Assembly: GCF_014193585.1 (NCBI RefSeq)
Contig: NZ_BLXY01000002.1
Location: 558,001 to 622,000, forward strand
From: Geomonas paludis
GTDB lineage: Bacteria; Desulfobacterota; Desulfuromonadia; Geobacterales; Geobacteraceae
Direction of reading: 5' to 3'
Length of the DNA: 64,000 nt
Each line of letters starts with the position of its first letter. Positions within the stretch are counted from its first letter, which is position 1. The notes beneath the pieces were generated by a model, which was given only the letters and a program-made list of their open reading frames with translations, did no database searches and was not told the DNA's origin. The translations under genes were made by a program, and so were the position numbers. Below are positions 17,353 to 26,127 of this stretch, piece by piece.

Positions 17353-18188
17353 CACGCCACCTTCTTCGAGTTCAGCAGGGTGTACAAAAGCCCGAGGACG
17401 GCCAGGCCGAAGACGAATACCACCAGCCCGGAAAACTCGTGAAGGAAACCGCGGGCGACCCGGTCTCCGAAGAAGTTGGCCAAAACGCCGGTGCCGGTGA
17501 TCCTCAGGATGTTGGCGGCCATGGCGATCGGCACGGCGGCAAGCACCAGGGCGATGCGCCGTCCCCACCCGTTGCGGGACATGTAGGCGAAGATGGTCCC
17601 CAGCATGGTGAGCGACATGATGGATCGGACCCCGCTGCAGGCCTCGGCTACCTCAAGCTGGGTCCCCACGAAGTAGAGCATATTCCCTTCGCGGTACACC
17701 GGGATGGACAGGTGCTGGATGATCTGGGCGGAAAGCTTGGTGGCCATGAGCTGCAGCGGCATGGAGACCATGCCGATCACGGATACCGGCACCGGGATCA
17801 TGAAAAGAAGAAACAGCACGGGGAAGGCGAGGAGCCTGGTCCAGCGCGCCCCGGTGCAGTACCAGATGAGGCCGAAAAGCGATATCACCACCGCCACCCG
17901 GGCGGTGAAGGCAACGCCGCCGGCAAGACTCAACAAAAAGGAGACGAGCCCCGCCACCAGCACCACCCACCCCCACCGGGAGCTCTCCAGCCCCGCGCCG
18001 GCAAGCTCCTCCTTTTTCTGCCAGACGAGGTAGAGCGCGATGAGCGGCACCAGGAAACCGTGGTTGTTGTCGGAATGGCCGGACCACTCCCGCACCATCT
18101 CGGGCAGCACCGGAGAGATGACCACAAACCACAGCACGAGCAGCAGTGCCAACTTGATCTTGTCGTTTCGTGCCAGTGCCATCGCCAC
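17352..18188 (-). CDS. xrtA: Exosortase (XrtA/EpsH type)
   Basis: 278 aa, about eight membrane helices. The three residues expected of an exosortase transpeptidase are present: Cys184 in EACSGVRS, Arg229 in NILRITGTG and His250 in FLHEFSG. It should recognise the PEP-CTERM tail of secreted proteins, cut it and transfer the protein to an unknown cell-surface acceptor. Two substrates lie nearby (31454-32212 and 37523-38275). The XrtA subtype is inferred from the surrounding set of TPR lipoprotein, ATPase, tyrosine kinase, FemAB and deacetylase genes that accompany XrtA. Overlaps epsI by one base. Confidence 0.9.
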   Translation of the reverse strand: MAMALARNDKIKLALLLVLWFVVISPVLPEMVREWSGHSDNNHGFLVPLIALYLVWQKKEELAGAGLESSRWGWVVLVAGLVSFLLSLAGGVAFTARVAVVISLFGLIWYCTGARWTRLLAFPVLFLLFMIPVPVSVIGMVSMPLQLMATKLSAQIIQHLSIPVYREGNMLYFVGTQLEVAEACSGVRSIMSLTMLGTIFAYMSRNGWGRRIALVLAAVPIAMAANILRITGTGVLANFFGDRVARGFLHEFSGLVVFVFGLAVLGLLYTLLNSKKVA

Positions 18189-18199
18189 CTCTGCCCCCG

Positions 18200-19408
18200 T
18201 TACCGGCCCTTTTGTTCACCCTGTTCCGCCCGAAACAGCGCCGCGATCCGCTCCAGGTCGCGCTGCGTGACCAGCGGATGGACCGGGAGCGACACGATGC
18301 GCCGCGCCACCTGCTCGGCCTGCGGCGCCGCCCCCCCCGCCAGTGCCCCCTGCAGTTCGGGGATCCGGGTCACCGCCTCCGGGTAGACCGCCGCCACACC
18401 CAGCCCCTGCTCTGCGCTCATTTCGATCAGGCGCGCCCTTTGCGCCGGGTCCCCGACCAGCACGGGGAACCGGACCAGGTCGGGGACCGCGCCGTGCAGG
18501 GGGACCGCCGCGGCGACGCCGGCCCGTTCCAAAAACGTGGCATGGCGCAGGCGCGCCTCGCGCAGCCGGAGAAGCTTCTCGCGCCACCCGCGCGCCAGCC
18601 CGGCCTGGAAGGCTCCCAGCCGCTTCAGCGCAAAACCAGGGTTGAACACCGTCTCCCCGAGCCCCAGAAAGGGAAGCGCCCTGGGGAGCCAGAACAGGGA
18701 AGGACGGACCAGGACCACGAGCGCGAGCGCGTAGCATAAGGCCTTCAGGGCGTCGCCCCACCCCTCGCGCGGCAGCGTCGCCACGATGTTTTCGATGGCG
18801 CTCCCCACCGGGCCGCTGCCGGCCAGGATGATGCCGCCGGATACGGTGCAAAGCCCCTTGCCGCGTCCGAGACTGAAGAGGGCGACGTCGCCCAGGGTGC
18901 CGACCTTGCTCCCGTTTACCTCCCCGCCCATGGCCTGCGCCGCATCCTCTACCACCGCGACGCCGTACCGGGCAGCCGCGGCTTTCAGGCGCCCGACGTC
19001 GGCGGGTACGCCGAAGAGGTGTGTCGCGACGGCGCACAGGACGCGCCCCCCCTGAAGGGCCTCTTCCAGCCGCTCCCAGTCGAAGTCGAGGGTGCGCGGG
19101 TCGATGTCGCACGGGCGCACCCTGAGCCCCGCCCTCACCACGGCGGCCGGGACCGAGTAGCAGGTGTAGGCGGGAATGAGGACCTCGTCCCGTCCCGGCC
19201 GGTCCCGCTTCAGGGCGGTGAGGATCACGGCCAGGGCCGCCTGCCCGGAGCTCAGCAGGAAGGCGTGCGGGACCGCGTAGTGTTGCCTGAGCTCCGCCTC
19301 GAACCTCTCGACGGCCCTCTTCCCCGCGAAAAGGGCCGCCACCCCGGAGAGGACCTCCTGCACGGAGAGGGGCGCCGCCGCCGGGGGGAGTGTTCTGCCG
19401 ATGCGCAT
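18200..19408 (-). CDS. DegT/DnrJ/EryC1-type aminotransferase
   Basis: 402 aa from the ATG at 19408, which has AGAGGAG upstream. A PLP-dependent sugar aminotransferase fold: SSGQAALAVIL (phosphate-binding region), DEVLIPAYTCYSVP, VVEDAAQAMGG (Asp that contacts the pyridine N, and Gln) and FSLGRGKGLCTVSGG, where the Lys is the expected Schiff-base residue. Such enzymes convert keto-sugar nucleotides into amino sugars. Unlike most family members it has an insert rich in hydrophobic residues (ALCYALALVVLVRPSLFWL), which could bind the membrane. GC-rich, in the XrtA operon between the FemAB-like and exosortase genes. Confidence 0.8.
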   Translation of the reverse strand: MRIGRTLPPAAAPLSVQEVLSGVAALFAGKRAVERFEAELRQHYAVPHAFLLSSGQAALAVILTALKRDRPGRDEVLIPAYTCYSVPAAVVRAGLRVRPCDIDPRTLDFDWERLEEALQGGRVLCAVATHLFGVPADVGRLKAAAARYGVAVVEDAAQAMGGEVNGSKVGTLGDVALFSLGRGKGLCTVSGGIILAGSGPVGSAIENIVATLPREGWGDALKALCYALALVVLVRPSLFWLPRALPFLGLGETVFNPGFALKRLGAFQAGLARGWREKLLRLREARLRHATFLERAGVAAAVPLHGAVPDLVRFPVLVGDPAQRARLIEMSAEQGLGVAAVYPEAVTRIPELQGALAGGAAPQAEQVARRIVSLPVHPLVTQRDLERIAALFRAEQGEQKGR

Positions 19409-19418
19409 CGCTTCTCCT

Positions 19419-20453
19419 CTAGGGTATGTTCCTGACGATGGCCGGCCCAAGAAACCTCGTGAGCGCCACGGGAAGCCTGCGCCACCCCTCGACCGCCAGG
19501 CGGAACTTGGGGTTCGCCGGGTTCAGCTCGGGGGGGTGCGCCCCCGGTGCCAAGAGGTACTGCCAGTGCAGCGCGACGGCGCGGGCGCCCCACTGCTTCT
19601 TGAACCGGTAGGTCCCTTCGCCTGGGGTGGAGCGCCCGAAGTCGAAGCAGGCCGCCCCCTCCCCGATGGCGAGCCGGATCGCCTCCCAGTAGAGCAGGTT
19701 GTTGGGGCAGAGTTCCCGGTAGTCACGGACCGAGGAGGCCCACGGGACCTCGACCGTGTCCCGGAACCGGGTCATGATGCCTGAGGCCACGGGCTCCTTC
19801 CCCAGCAGCACCGAGACCACGCGCGCCTGGGCGTCCGGCGCCCGGAGCACGTTCTCGAAGAATCGCCTGCCGTAGACGGGGGTGCCGAGGTCGCGCATGT
19901 TGCGGCAGAACACCCGGTAGAAGCCGTCCAGAAGTTCGCAGCCGCCGCTCACCACGTGGAGGCCGCTTTTCTGGGCCTTGCGCACCTGGTTGCGCAGCTT
20001 CGGCGTGAAGCCGCGCCACTGGCTGTCCGCGTCCTCCGCGAGGTCGAGGATCATGGTGACCTTGTGGCTGCGCGTGGCGAGCCCGGGGAGCGGTTCCCCG
20101 CGGTGGCGCAGCTCCAGGTGCGCGGCGCCACAGCGCGCCATGACCTTCACCCCCTCGTCCAGCAGGGGCTGCACCGCGGCCGGGTCACCGGCCAGCACGC
20201 CGCCGTAGTTGAAGAAGGGGACCGAGACCAGGAAGTTGCCAAAGAGCACGCTTTTCATGTGGATGAGCGGCAGCACCCCGACCGGCTCGCCCCCCCGGCG
20301 GGCCATGAGGTAGTAGCCCGCGTGCCCGAAGCTTTCCTGCACCACGTCCTTCCAGAGGTAGCGGTGGTAGCTGGTCGCCCCGGGGCGGGAGGCGACGAAG
20401 CGGTCCCACTCCGCGCCGTCCCCCCGGTAGATTTCCACGGCGACCCCGCTCAC
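19419..20453 (-). CDS. FemAB-like protein of the XrtA/PEP-CTERM locus
   Basis: 344 aa from a GTG at 20453 whose GTGA overlaps the stop of the deacetylase gene; an ATG at 20468 is an alternative. A double GNAT-like fold: SYHRYLWKDVVQESFGH, PKLRNQVRKAQKSGL, and near the C-terminus NNLLYWEAIRLAIGEGAACFDFGRS followed by GTYRFKKQWG, the usual FemAB signature. Family members transfer aminoacyl groups; in PEP-CTERM loci the substrate is unknown, possibly an amino acid added to the polysaccharide. Cytoplasmic, GC-rich, mid-operon. Confidence 0.85.
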   Translation of the reverse strand: MSGVAVEIYRGDGAEWDRFVASRPGATSYHRYLWKDVVQESFGHAGYYLMARRGGEPVGVLPLIHMKSVLFGNFLVSVPFFNYGGVLAGDPAAVQPLLDEGVKVMARCGAAHLELRHRGEPLPGLATRSHKVTMILDLAEDADSQWRGFTPKLRNQVRKAQKSGLHVVSGGCELLDGFYRVFCRNMRDLGTPVYGRRFFENVLRAPDAQARVVSVLLGKEPVASGIMTRFRDTVEVPWASSVRDYRELCPNNLLYWEAIRLAIGEGAACFDFGRSTPGEGTYRFKKQWGARAVALHWQYLLAPGAHPPELNPANPKFRLAVEGWRRLPVALTRFLGPAIVRNIP

Positions 20454-21343
20454 GGGTACGCCCCGCATGGCGCCGCCGGCAGCGCGTCCTCCCCGTAGCG
20501 CGCCGCCATGGCCTCGCTCATGGTGCCGAACTCGAGAGCGCCGAGAAGGGACCTCAACTTCCCCTCGGTACGCTTCAGGTTCAGGTAGTGCCTGAAGCGG
20601 CTCCTGGCACCGGCCCGGATGCGGGGCTGGTCCGGGTCGAGCTCCCAGGGGTGGAAGTAGAGCACCGCGGGCTCCCCTTCCCTGCCGTTGATCGAGCCGA
20701 TGCAGCGGGCCAGGAAGGAGGCGGGGAAGAGCCTCAGGTACCCTCCCCCCGCCACGGGGAGCCGGTACTCCCGCCCCGCCAGCCGCAGCGGGTAGGTGGT
20801 GAGCGGGAACTCCCGGATCACCCCCGCCGGGCGCCGGATCAGGTGCGGAAAGCGCGGCGCGCCGGGGATGCCGTAGATGTCGTGGTAGACCGGGAACACG
20901 CTGGAATCGAATTCGAATCCCTCCTCGATGAGGACGTCCAGGGCCCACAGCGACCGCGCCGTGATCGAATAACTGGGGGCGCGGTAGCCGCGCACCCGGC
21001 AGCCGGCGGTGTCCTCCAACAGGGCCTTGGCGCTGCGCACGTCCTCCCTGAAGGCCTGCGCATCGAGGTCGTAGATCAGCTGGTGCCCGAAGCCGTGGCA
21101 GGCGATCTCGTGCCCCCGCTCCCCGATCCTGCGCACCAGGGCGGGGCAGCGCCTGGCCACCCACCCGAGCACGAAGAAGGTCCCCTTGACGCCGAAGCTG
21201 TCGAAGAGGTCGAGCACCCGGGCGGTGTTGTGCTCCACCCGCAGCGGGTAGTTGTCCCAGCCGCCGCGGTCCACGTGGCGCGCGAAGGCGGAGACCTGGA
21301 AGTAGTCCTCGACGTCGACGGTGAGGGCGTTTATCAGCGTCAC
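20450..21343 (-). CDS. Polysaccharide deacetylase, PEP-CTERM locus subfamily
   Basis: 297 aa from a GTG at 21343 that overlaps the outer-membrane-barrel gene stop (GTGA). NodB motifs: LTVDVEDYFQVSAF (catalytic Asp plus the extra Glu-Asp of this subfamily), GHEIACHGFGHQLI (metal His pair), VRGYRAPSYSIT and, at the end, AVLYFHPWELD. No signal peptide is seen, as is usual for this subfamily. Expected to deacetylate an N-acetylhexosamine-containing exopolysaccharide or its precursor. Translation is coupled to genes on both sides by 4-bp overlaps. Confidence 0.88.
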   Translation of the reverse strand: MTLINALTVDVEDYFQVSAFARHVDRGGWDNYPLRVEHNTARVLDLFDSFGVKGTFFVLGWVARRCPALVRRIGERGHEIACHGFGHQLIYDLDAQAFREDVRSAKALLEDTAGCRVRGYRAPSYSITARSLWALDVLIEEGFEFDSSVFPVYHDIYGIPGAPRFPHLIRRPAGVIREFPLTTYPLRLAGREYRLPVAGGGYLRLFPASFLARCIGSINGREGEPAVLYFHPWELDPDQPRIRAGARSRFRHYLNLKRTEGKLRSLLGALEFGTMSEAMAARYGEDALPAAPCGAYP

Positions 21344-22581
21344 CGCGACAGCCTCAGCTCGACGATGACGCGGTTCACGTCGATCCCCCCACGGGTGCTC
21401 CCCAGGTCGTTGCGGTAGCTGATGTAGCTGTAGTTCGCCCCCAAGACGGCGTGGCTCCCCAGGGTGTAGTCGACCCCGGCGCCGGCGTTCAGGTGGTAGG
21501 GAAAGTCGTTGCCGACGCTGCGGCTCAACCGGTCGCCCGAGACGGCGAGGTTGAGCCCGAGGTCGGGGCGCAGCTCGTAGCGCCCGTTCAGGGCGAGGAG
21601 CACCTTGTGCTGGACGTCGCGCACGGCAACCCCGTCCTTGTCGTACTTGCCGTAGGAGGCGTTGAAGCCCGCCGTGCCGCGCGAGAAGACCCGGCTCAGG
21701 GTGAGGTAGTGGTTCACGTTCCTGGTCGAGATGGTCTGCGGGTCCTCGGTGTACTGCACCCGCGTCCCGGCCGTCGCGGTCAGGAAGCCAAAGTCCCGGC
21801 TCACCCCTGCGTCCCAGAAGGGGTCGTTTCTGTTCCTGCCGCCGTCGATGCGCTGCCAGTCGTACCCCGCGTTGCCGTAGACGAAGCTTGCCGCGCTCCA
21901 GTCGTAGCGAAGCCCCGCGTAGGCCTTGTGGCGGGTCAGGGTCTCCAGCTCGGAGGCGATGCGGGCATGGCTGTAGGAGGCGCTCAATACGAGCCCGGCG
22001 GTCAGTTCTCGGCTCCACAGGGCGTAGCCGTCGTGCTCGGTCTTGTCGACCCCGCTGCCGCTCCAGTAGCGCACGTCCCGGTAGCGGTAGCCGGTGGTGA
22101 GCGTGGAGGCGCCGGGGAGGCGCCAGGTCAGGTAGGGGGAGACGAGGGCGCTGTTTTGCAGGGTCTGGTTCACGACGAGGCTCTCGGCGGTCACGTCGCG
22201 GGCCACGTTGGCGGAGACGCGGCTGTAGGTGTCGGAGAGGTCCAGGTGCAAAAAGTCCCCCGGCGCCCCGAAACCGGCCACCAGGGCCGCGCGGTGGTCG
22301 AACTGGTCGGCGCGGCTGTTCCTGGCGAAATAGCGGTAGTCGAACCCGTAGGAGAGATCGGCGTTGAACCCTCCCCCCTTGGCGTTGAAAGCGAGGTTCG
22401 GCTGCACCCGGGTCACGTATTCGGTGACGGGGCGGGTCGAACTCTGGAACAGGTTGTCGTTATACTCCTCCCCGACCACGAGCGACGGGGTGAAGCGGAA
22501 TTCGGCGGCGCAGGCTGCGCCCTGGGCGAAAAGCGGCAGTGCGGCCGCCGCGAGGAGCGTGGTCAGGGGCGAGGGCTTCAT
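21340..22581 (-). CDS. Outer-membrane beta-barrel protein of the PEP-CTERM locus
   Basis: 413 aa. A signal peptide (MKPSPLTTLLAAAALPLFAQGAA, cleaved near AACA) is followed by alternating-residue strands through to the end: FTPSLVVGEEYNDNLFQ, NADLSYGFDYRYFAR, LTTGYRYRDVRYW, AYAGLRYDWSAASF, VNRVIVELRLSR. The LVVGEEYNDN opening is shared with outer-membrane barrels of exopolysaccharide loci (EpsL/TIGR03016-like). Likely role: passage or anchoring of the polymer at the outer membrane. It overlaps neighbours by 4 bp at both ends. Confidence 0.83.
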   Translation of the reverse strand: MKPSPLTTLLAAAALPLFAQGAACAAEFRFTPSLVVGEEYNDNLFQSSTRPVTEYVTRVQPNLAFNAKGGGFNADLSYGFDYRYFARNSRADQFDHRAALVAGFGAPGDFLHLDLSDTYSRVSANVARDVTAESLVVNQTLQNSALVSPYLTWRLPGASTLTTGYRYRDVRYWSGSGVDKTEHDGYALWSRELTAGLVLSASYSHARIASELETLTRHKAYAGLRYDWSAASFVYGNAGYDWQRIDGGRNRNDPFWDAGVSRDFGFLTATAGTRVQYTEDPQTISTRNVNHYLTLSRVFSRGTAGFNASYGKYDKDGVAVRDVQHKVLLALNGRYELRPDLGLNLAVSGDRLSRSVGNDFPYHLNAGAGVDYTLGSHAVLGANYSYISYRNDLGSTRGGIDVNRVIVELRLSR

Positions 22582-23735
22582 TTCTTCCCCCCCATGCCGA
22601 ACCCCATGAGGCGCCGCGCGAAGCCCACCGCCGCGGGACGGGCGGGGGGGGAGAGCACCAGCCCCTCGATGGCGCAGGAGACCGTCTCCACCTTCTCGCC
22701 GAGCTCGGCGACCTGCCGGTCCTGTTGCCCGATCCGGCCGGAGAACTCCGCCTGCATCCGCTGCATCCCCTGCTCGACCCCGGTCAAGGCGCCTTCAAGC
22801 CGCGCGCCCAGTTCGACGTCGATGGCGTCCAGGCGCCGCTCGATCCGCTCCAGCGCCTCCACCCCGGCCGCGGGGCGCGGCGCGTCCGGCTCCCGGGGCG
22901 ACGCCGGCGCGGCGGTCCCCCAGTAGGTCCTTTCGAAGTCCAGGTCCTGCGCCACCTCGCGGGTCATCTCCTCGGTGATGACCCGGGTCTCGTCGGCGAA
23001 GGCGGCGAGCATGAGGAAGTCGCAGATGATGTTCACCAGGCGCGGGATGCCGCGGCTGAAGCGAAAGATCTGGTCCAGCGCCTGCTCGTCGAAACTGACC
23101 GCGTCCCGGTTCCCCGCCACCTCGAGCCGGTGCCGGATGTAGGCCGCGGTCTCCGCCGGCCCCAGGGCGTGCAGGTGGCAGCTCACGCTTATGCGCTGGC
23201 GCAGCTGCATGAGCCCCGGGCTCGCCATGGTCTCGCGCAGCTCCGGCTGCCCCACCAGGATGATCTGCAACAGCTTGTTGTGCGAGCTCTCCAGGTTGGA
23301 GAGCAGGCGCACCTCCTCCAAAAGCCCCGCCTCGAGGTTCTGGGCCTCGTCGATGATCAGGATGGGGTGGTTGCCCGCGGCGTACTGTTCCAGCAGGAAG
23401 TCGTTCAGGTCGCGCAACAGCGCCACCTTGTCCTTGCCGTCGGCCTTGAGGCCGAAGTCGTCGTTGATCATGCTGAGAAGCTGCTCTACGCTTACGCGCG
23501 TGTTGAACACCTTGGCGAGCACCGCCCGCTCGTACTTCTTCCCGATCAGGTCACGGATCAGGGTGGTCTTGCCGCTTCCCACGTCGCCGGTCAGCAGCAG
23601 AAAGCCCGCCCGCTCCCGGATGCCGTAGTCGAGGTAGGTGATCGCCTTCTTGTGCGAGCGGGAGAGGTAGATGAAGTCCGGGTCCGGCACCAGCTCGAAC
23701 GGCTTTTTCTTGAAACTGAAGAACTCTTCGTACAT
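22578..23735 (-). CDS. XrtA-associated AAA ATPase
   Basis: 385 aa. An ExeA/GspA-like ATPase: MYEEFFSFKKKPFELVPDPDF opening, Walker A TGDVGSGKTT near residue 48, Walker B HPILIIDEAQNLE, LVGQPELRETM sensor region and FSRGIPRLVNIICD. The C-terminal ~110 residues after LDFERTYWG are Ala/Glu-rich and predicted coiled coil, ending with a basic tail. This ATPase is a standard member of XrtA loci and may drive export or assembly; its mechanism is unproven. 4-bp overlap with the barrel gene, 18 bp after the kinase gene. Confidence 0.88.
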   Translation of the reverse strand: MYEEFFSFKKKPFELVPDPDFIYLSRSHKKAITYLDYGIRERAGFLLLTGDVGSGKTTLIRDLIGKKYERAVLAKVFNTRVSVEQLLSMINDDFGLKADGKDKVALLRDLNDFLLEQYAAGNHPILIIDEAQNLEAGLLEEVRLLSNLESSHNKLLQIILVGQPELRETMASPGLMQLRQRISVSCHLHALGPAETAAYIRHRLEVAGNRDAVSFDEQALDQIFRFSRGIPRLVNIICDFLMLAAFADETRVITEEMTREVAQDLDFERTYWGTAAPASPREPDAPRPAAGVEALERIERRLDAIDVELGARLEGALTGVEQGMQRMQAEFSGRIGQQDRQVAELGEKVETVSCAIEGLVLSPPARPAAVGFARRLMGFGMGGKK

Positions 23736-23753
23736 GTCCGTTGATCCCCCCGG

Positions 23754-24584
23754 CTAGGACGGCGCCTGGGCCTCGTAGTACCTCGCATAGCTGTAGCGCT
23801 GGTCCTTCAGGGCGGATTGGGCCGCGTTGTAGACCACCCCGAGCACCGCCCCCTTCAGGTGATCGTAGGCCTCCTTGATCTGGGCCTGGCTGGCCAGGCG
23901 CTCCATGACCACGAAAACGACGCCGTCAACGACCGAGGTGAGCGCGCGGCTCTCCGCGAAGGGGAGCACCGGGGAGGTGTCGAAGATGAGGTAGCGGTCC
24001 GGGTAGCGGCTCTTCAACTCGTCGACGATGGCCCGCATCTTCTGCGAGGTGAAGAGCTCCACCGGGTTCTCGACCGGCGAGCCGCTGCCGATGACGGCGA
24101 GCTTGCCGATGCCGGTCTGGATGATGGTGTCCTCGATGGCCGCCTCCCCCTTGAGGACGTCGGCGAGCCCCGCCCGCGGTTCGAAGCCGAGGTAGCGGTG
24201 CAGGGAGGGTCGGCGCAGGTCGGCCTCCACGAGGAGCACGGTGTGGTCGAGCCCCTGGGCCAGGCTGACCGCGAGGTTCAGCGCGGTGAGCGATTTCCCC
24301 TCGCCGGGGACGGAACTGGTGACCATGATGGCGTTTTTGAAGGGGTCGCCGTCGGTCAGATTAACCAGCACGCTCTTGAGCTTTCTGTACTCCTCGGCCG
24401 CCTGGCTGTGCGGCTCGTGGATGGTGACCAGGAAGGGGTTTTTCGGGGTCAGCGCCTGCGCCGCGGGGACCTGCGGGGGAACCGCCTGCGCGTCGGTGGT
24501 CCGGGGTGCCTGCCGCGCCGGCTCCCCCTCCCCCTCCTGCCTCAGACGCGCCGCCTTTTCCATTGCCATTTCGATTCTGCTCAT
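23754..24584 (-). CDS. Polysaccharide co-polymerase tyrosine autokinase (BY-kinase)
   Basis: 276 aa. A bacterial tyrosine kinase domain of the CpsD/Wzc type: Walker A SSVPGEGKSLTALNLA, Walker A' VLLVEADLRRPSLHRYLG, Walker B YLIFDTSPV, and a tyrosine cluster at the C-terminus (YSYARYYEA), the expected autophosphorylation site. The first 45 residues are a Pro/Ala/Glu-rich linker. It works with the separately encoded membrane chain-length protein next upstream (24620-26110). The phosphatase at 13730-14290 is the likely antagonist. Cytoplasmic, GC-rich. Confidence 0.9.
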   Translation of the reverse strand: MSRIEMAMEKAARLRQEGEGEPARQAPRTTDAQAVPPQVPAAQALTPKNPFLVTIHEPHSQAAEEYRKLKSVLVNLTDGDPFKNAIMVTSSVPGEGKSLTALNLAVSLAQGLDHTVLLVEADLRRPSLHRYLGFEPRAGLADVLKGEAAIEDTIIQTGIGKLAVIGSGSPVENPVELFTSQKMRAIVDELKSRYPDRYLIFDTSPVLPFAESRALTSVVDGVVFVVMERLASQAQIKEAYDHLKGAVLGVVYNAAQSALKDQRYSYARYYEAQAPS

Positions 24585-24619
24585 ATCACCCTCGCTTTAT
24601 TGAGCTGCAACTCGTCAGG

Positions 24620-26110
24620 TCAGCGCACCAGCCCCCGGGCCAGCTGGGGGGACACCGCCTGGGTCGCCCGGTCCAGGACCCGGTCCATGTAGGGAAGCCC
24701 CATGAACTCCATGGCTGGAAAGGCCAGAAGGAGCAGGAAGTAGAGCGCGGCCACGGCGAACACCCCCTGGCTCTTCCGGCGCGCCCGGGCCACGTCCTCG
24801 CTCACCTGCATGCGTGGCACCACCGCGAGCAGCGGCGCCCCCAGCGACTTGGCGAACTCCACGTCCTTCGCCGAGGCGTCGAACTGGTCCAGCATGACCA
24901 GCAGGAACAGGCTTCCCGCCAACCCGCCGGCGATGCCCAAGAGCATGATCGCCAGGCGGTTGGGGCTCGCGGGGCGGGTGGGGAGCACCGCCGGGTCGAC
25001 GACACGGAAGGTGGTGGACTTGTCCTGCACCTCCATCTGCTTGCTGACCTCGGACTGGCCGTGCCGGGAGTAGAGCTCGTCGTAGATCTTCTTCTGGTTT
25101 TCCCGCTCCACCTCGAGCTTGGCGAGCCCCGCCTTCGCCTCGGGGATCCGCTGCAGGGTGGCCCGGTTGGCGGCGATGTGGCGCCTGAGCCCCTCCTCGG
25201 TCACCCTGAGGGCGGCGATCTCGGAGTCGATCTTGGCCATTTCCTGCGGGTCCAGGGGCTGGGCCTCGGCGGCCCCGCGCGCCTTCATCTGCTCCCGGAC
25301 CGCCTCGATGTCACCCTTCACGGTAACCACCTCGGGGTAGCCGTCGGTGTACTGCACCCGCAGGTCGTCCAGCCTCTTCTGCAGCGCGCCGAGCTTGGCC
25401 TGCAGCGGATCGTTGGCCTTCCTGGTGACCTGCCGCATCCCCTCCAGCTGGCGGCGCCGCAGTTCCAGATCGTAGAGCTTTTGCTGGGCCACGTTGATCT
25501 CCTCGAAGAGCTTCCCCTCGTCGATGGAGATCACCCCCCCCTGGGACCTCTTGTAGCTGTTCACCTCGTCCTCGGCCTTTTGCAGCTTCTGGTTGAAGTT
25601 CTGGATCTGCTCGGAGAGGAACCTGGTGGCGTCGTAGGACTCGCCCCTTTTGGAGGAAGTCTTCTCCTCGATGTAGAAGCGGACCAGCGTGTTCACCAGG
25701 TCGCGCGCGATGCGCGGATCGTTGTGCACGAAGGAGATGGTGAAGAGGTTGTTCTTCTCCTTCACCTTGACGGTCAGGTTCTTCTGCAGGTCCTTGATGA
25801 GCTCCTCGTTTCCATCCCTGCCGAGGTTCATGTCCATGCTGTCCACCACCCTGGTGAGCAGGGTGCGGCTGGTGATGGCGTAGGTGAGGACGTTGATGGT
25901 GTCGTCCATGGAGGGGGTCACCGTGAGCCCCTTCACCAGGTCGGAGATCACGTTCTTCTCGATGAATACGGTGCTCGACGACTCGTACTTCCTCGGCAAG
26001 AGGTAGCTCACCAGGAAGACTACGGTCATGATGACCAGGGCGCAGACGACGAAGAGCTCCTTGCGCCTGGCCACGAGCTGCATGTACTTGCTGTATTCCG
26101 ATTCCTGCAC
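24620..26110 (-). CDS. Chain-length determinant / GumC-like polysaccharide co-polymerase
   Basis: 496 aa. A Wzz domain: first membrane helix at about 20-38 (LFVVCALVIMTVVFLVSYLL), periplasmic region with long coiled coil (about 165-365: KLQKAEDEVNSYKRSQGG, LEVERENQKKIYDELYSRH), then a Pro-rich PTRPASPNRL before the second helix near 385-410. A third hydrophobic segment near 445 is found in the PEP-CTERM subfamily. It sets polymer length and recruits the cytoplasmic tyrosine kinase encoded just downstream. 17 bp separate it from the export gene upstream. Confidence 0.88.
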   Translation of the reverse strand: MQESEYSKYMQLVARRKELFVVCALVIMTVVFLVSYLLPRKYESSSTVFIEKNVISDLVKGLTVTPSMDDTINVLTYAITSRTLLTRVVDSMDMNLGRDGNEELIKDLQKNLTVKVKEKNNLFTISFVHNDPRIARDLVNTLVRFYIEEKTSSKRGESYDATRFLSEQIQNFNQKLQKAEDEVNSYKRSQGGVISIDEGKLFEEINVAQQKLYDLELRRRQLEGMRQVTRKANDPLQAKLGALQKRLDDLRVQYTDGYPEVVTVKGDIEAVREQMKARGAAEAQPLDPQEMAKIDSEIAALRVTEEGLRRHIAANRATLQRIPEAKAGLAKLEVERENQKKIYDELYSRHGQSEVSKQMEVQDKSTTFRVVDPAVLPTRPASPNRLAIMLLGIAGGLAGSLFLLVMLDQFDASAKDVEFAKSLGAPLLAVVPRMQVSEDVARARRKSQGVFAVAALYFLLLLAFPAMEFMGLPYMDRVLDRATQAVSPQLARGLVR

Positions 26111-26127
26111 GGCTTACCTCCTGTCCG

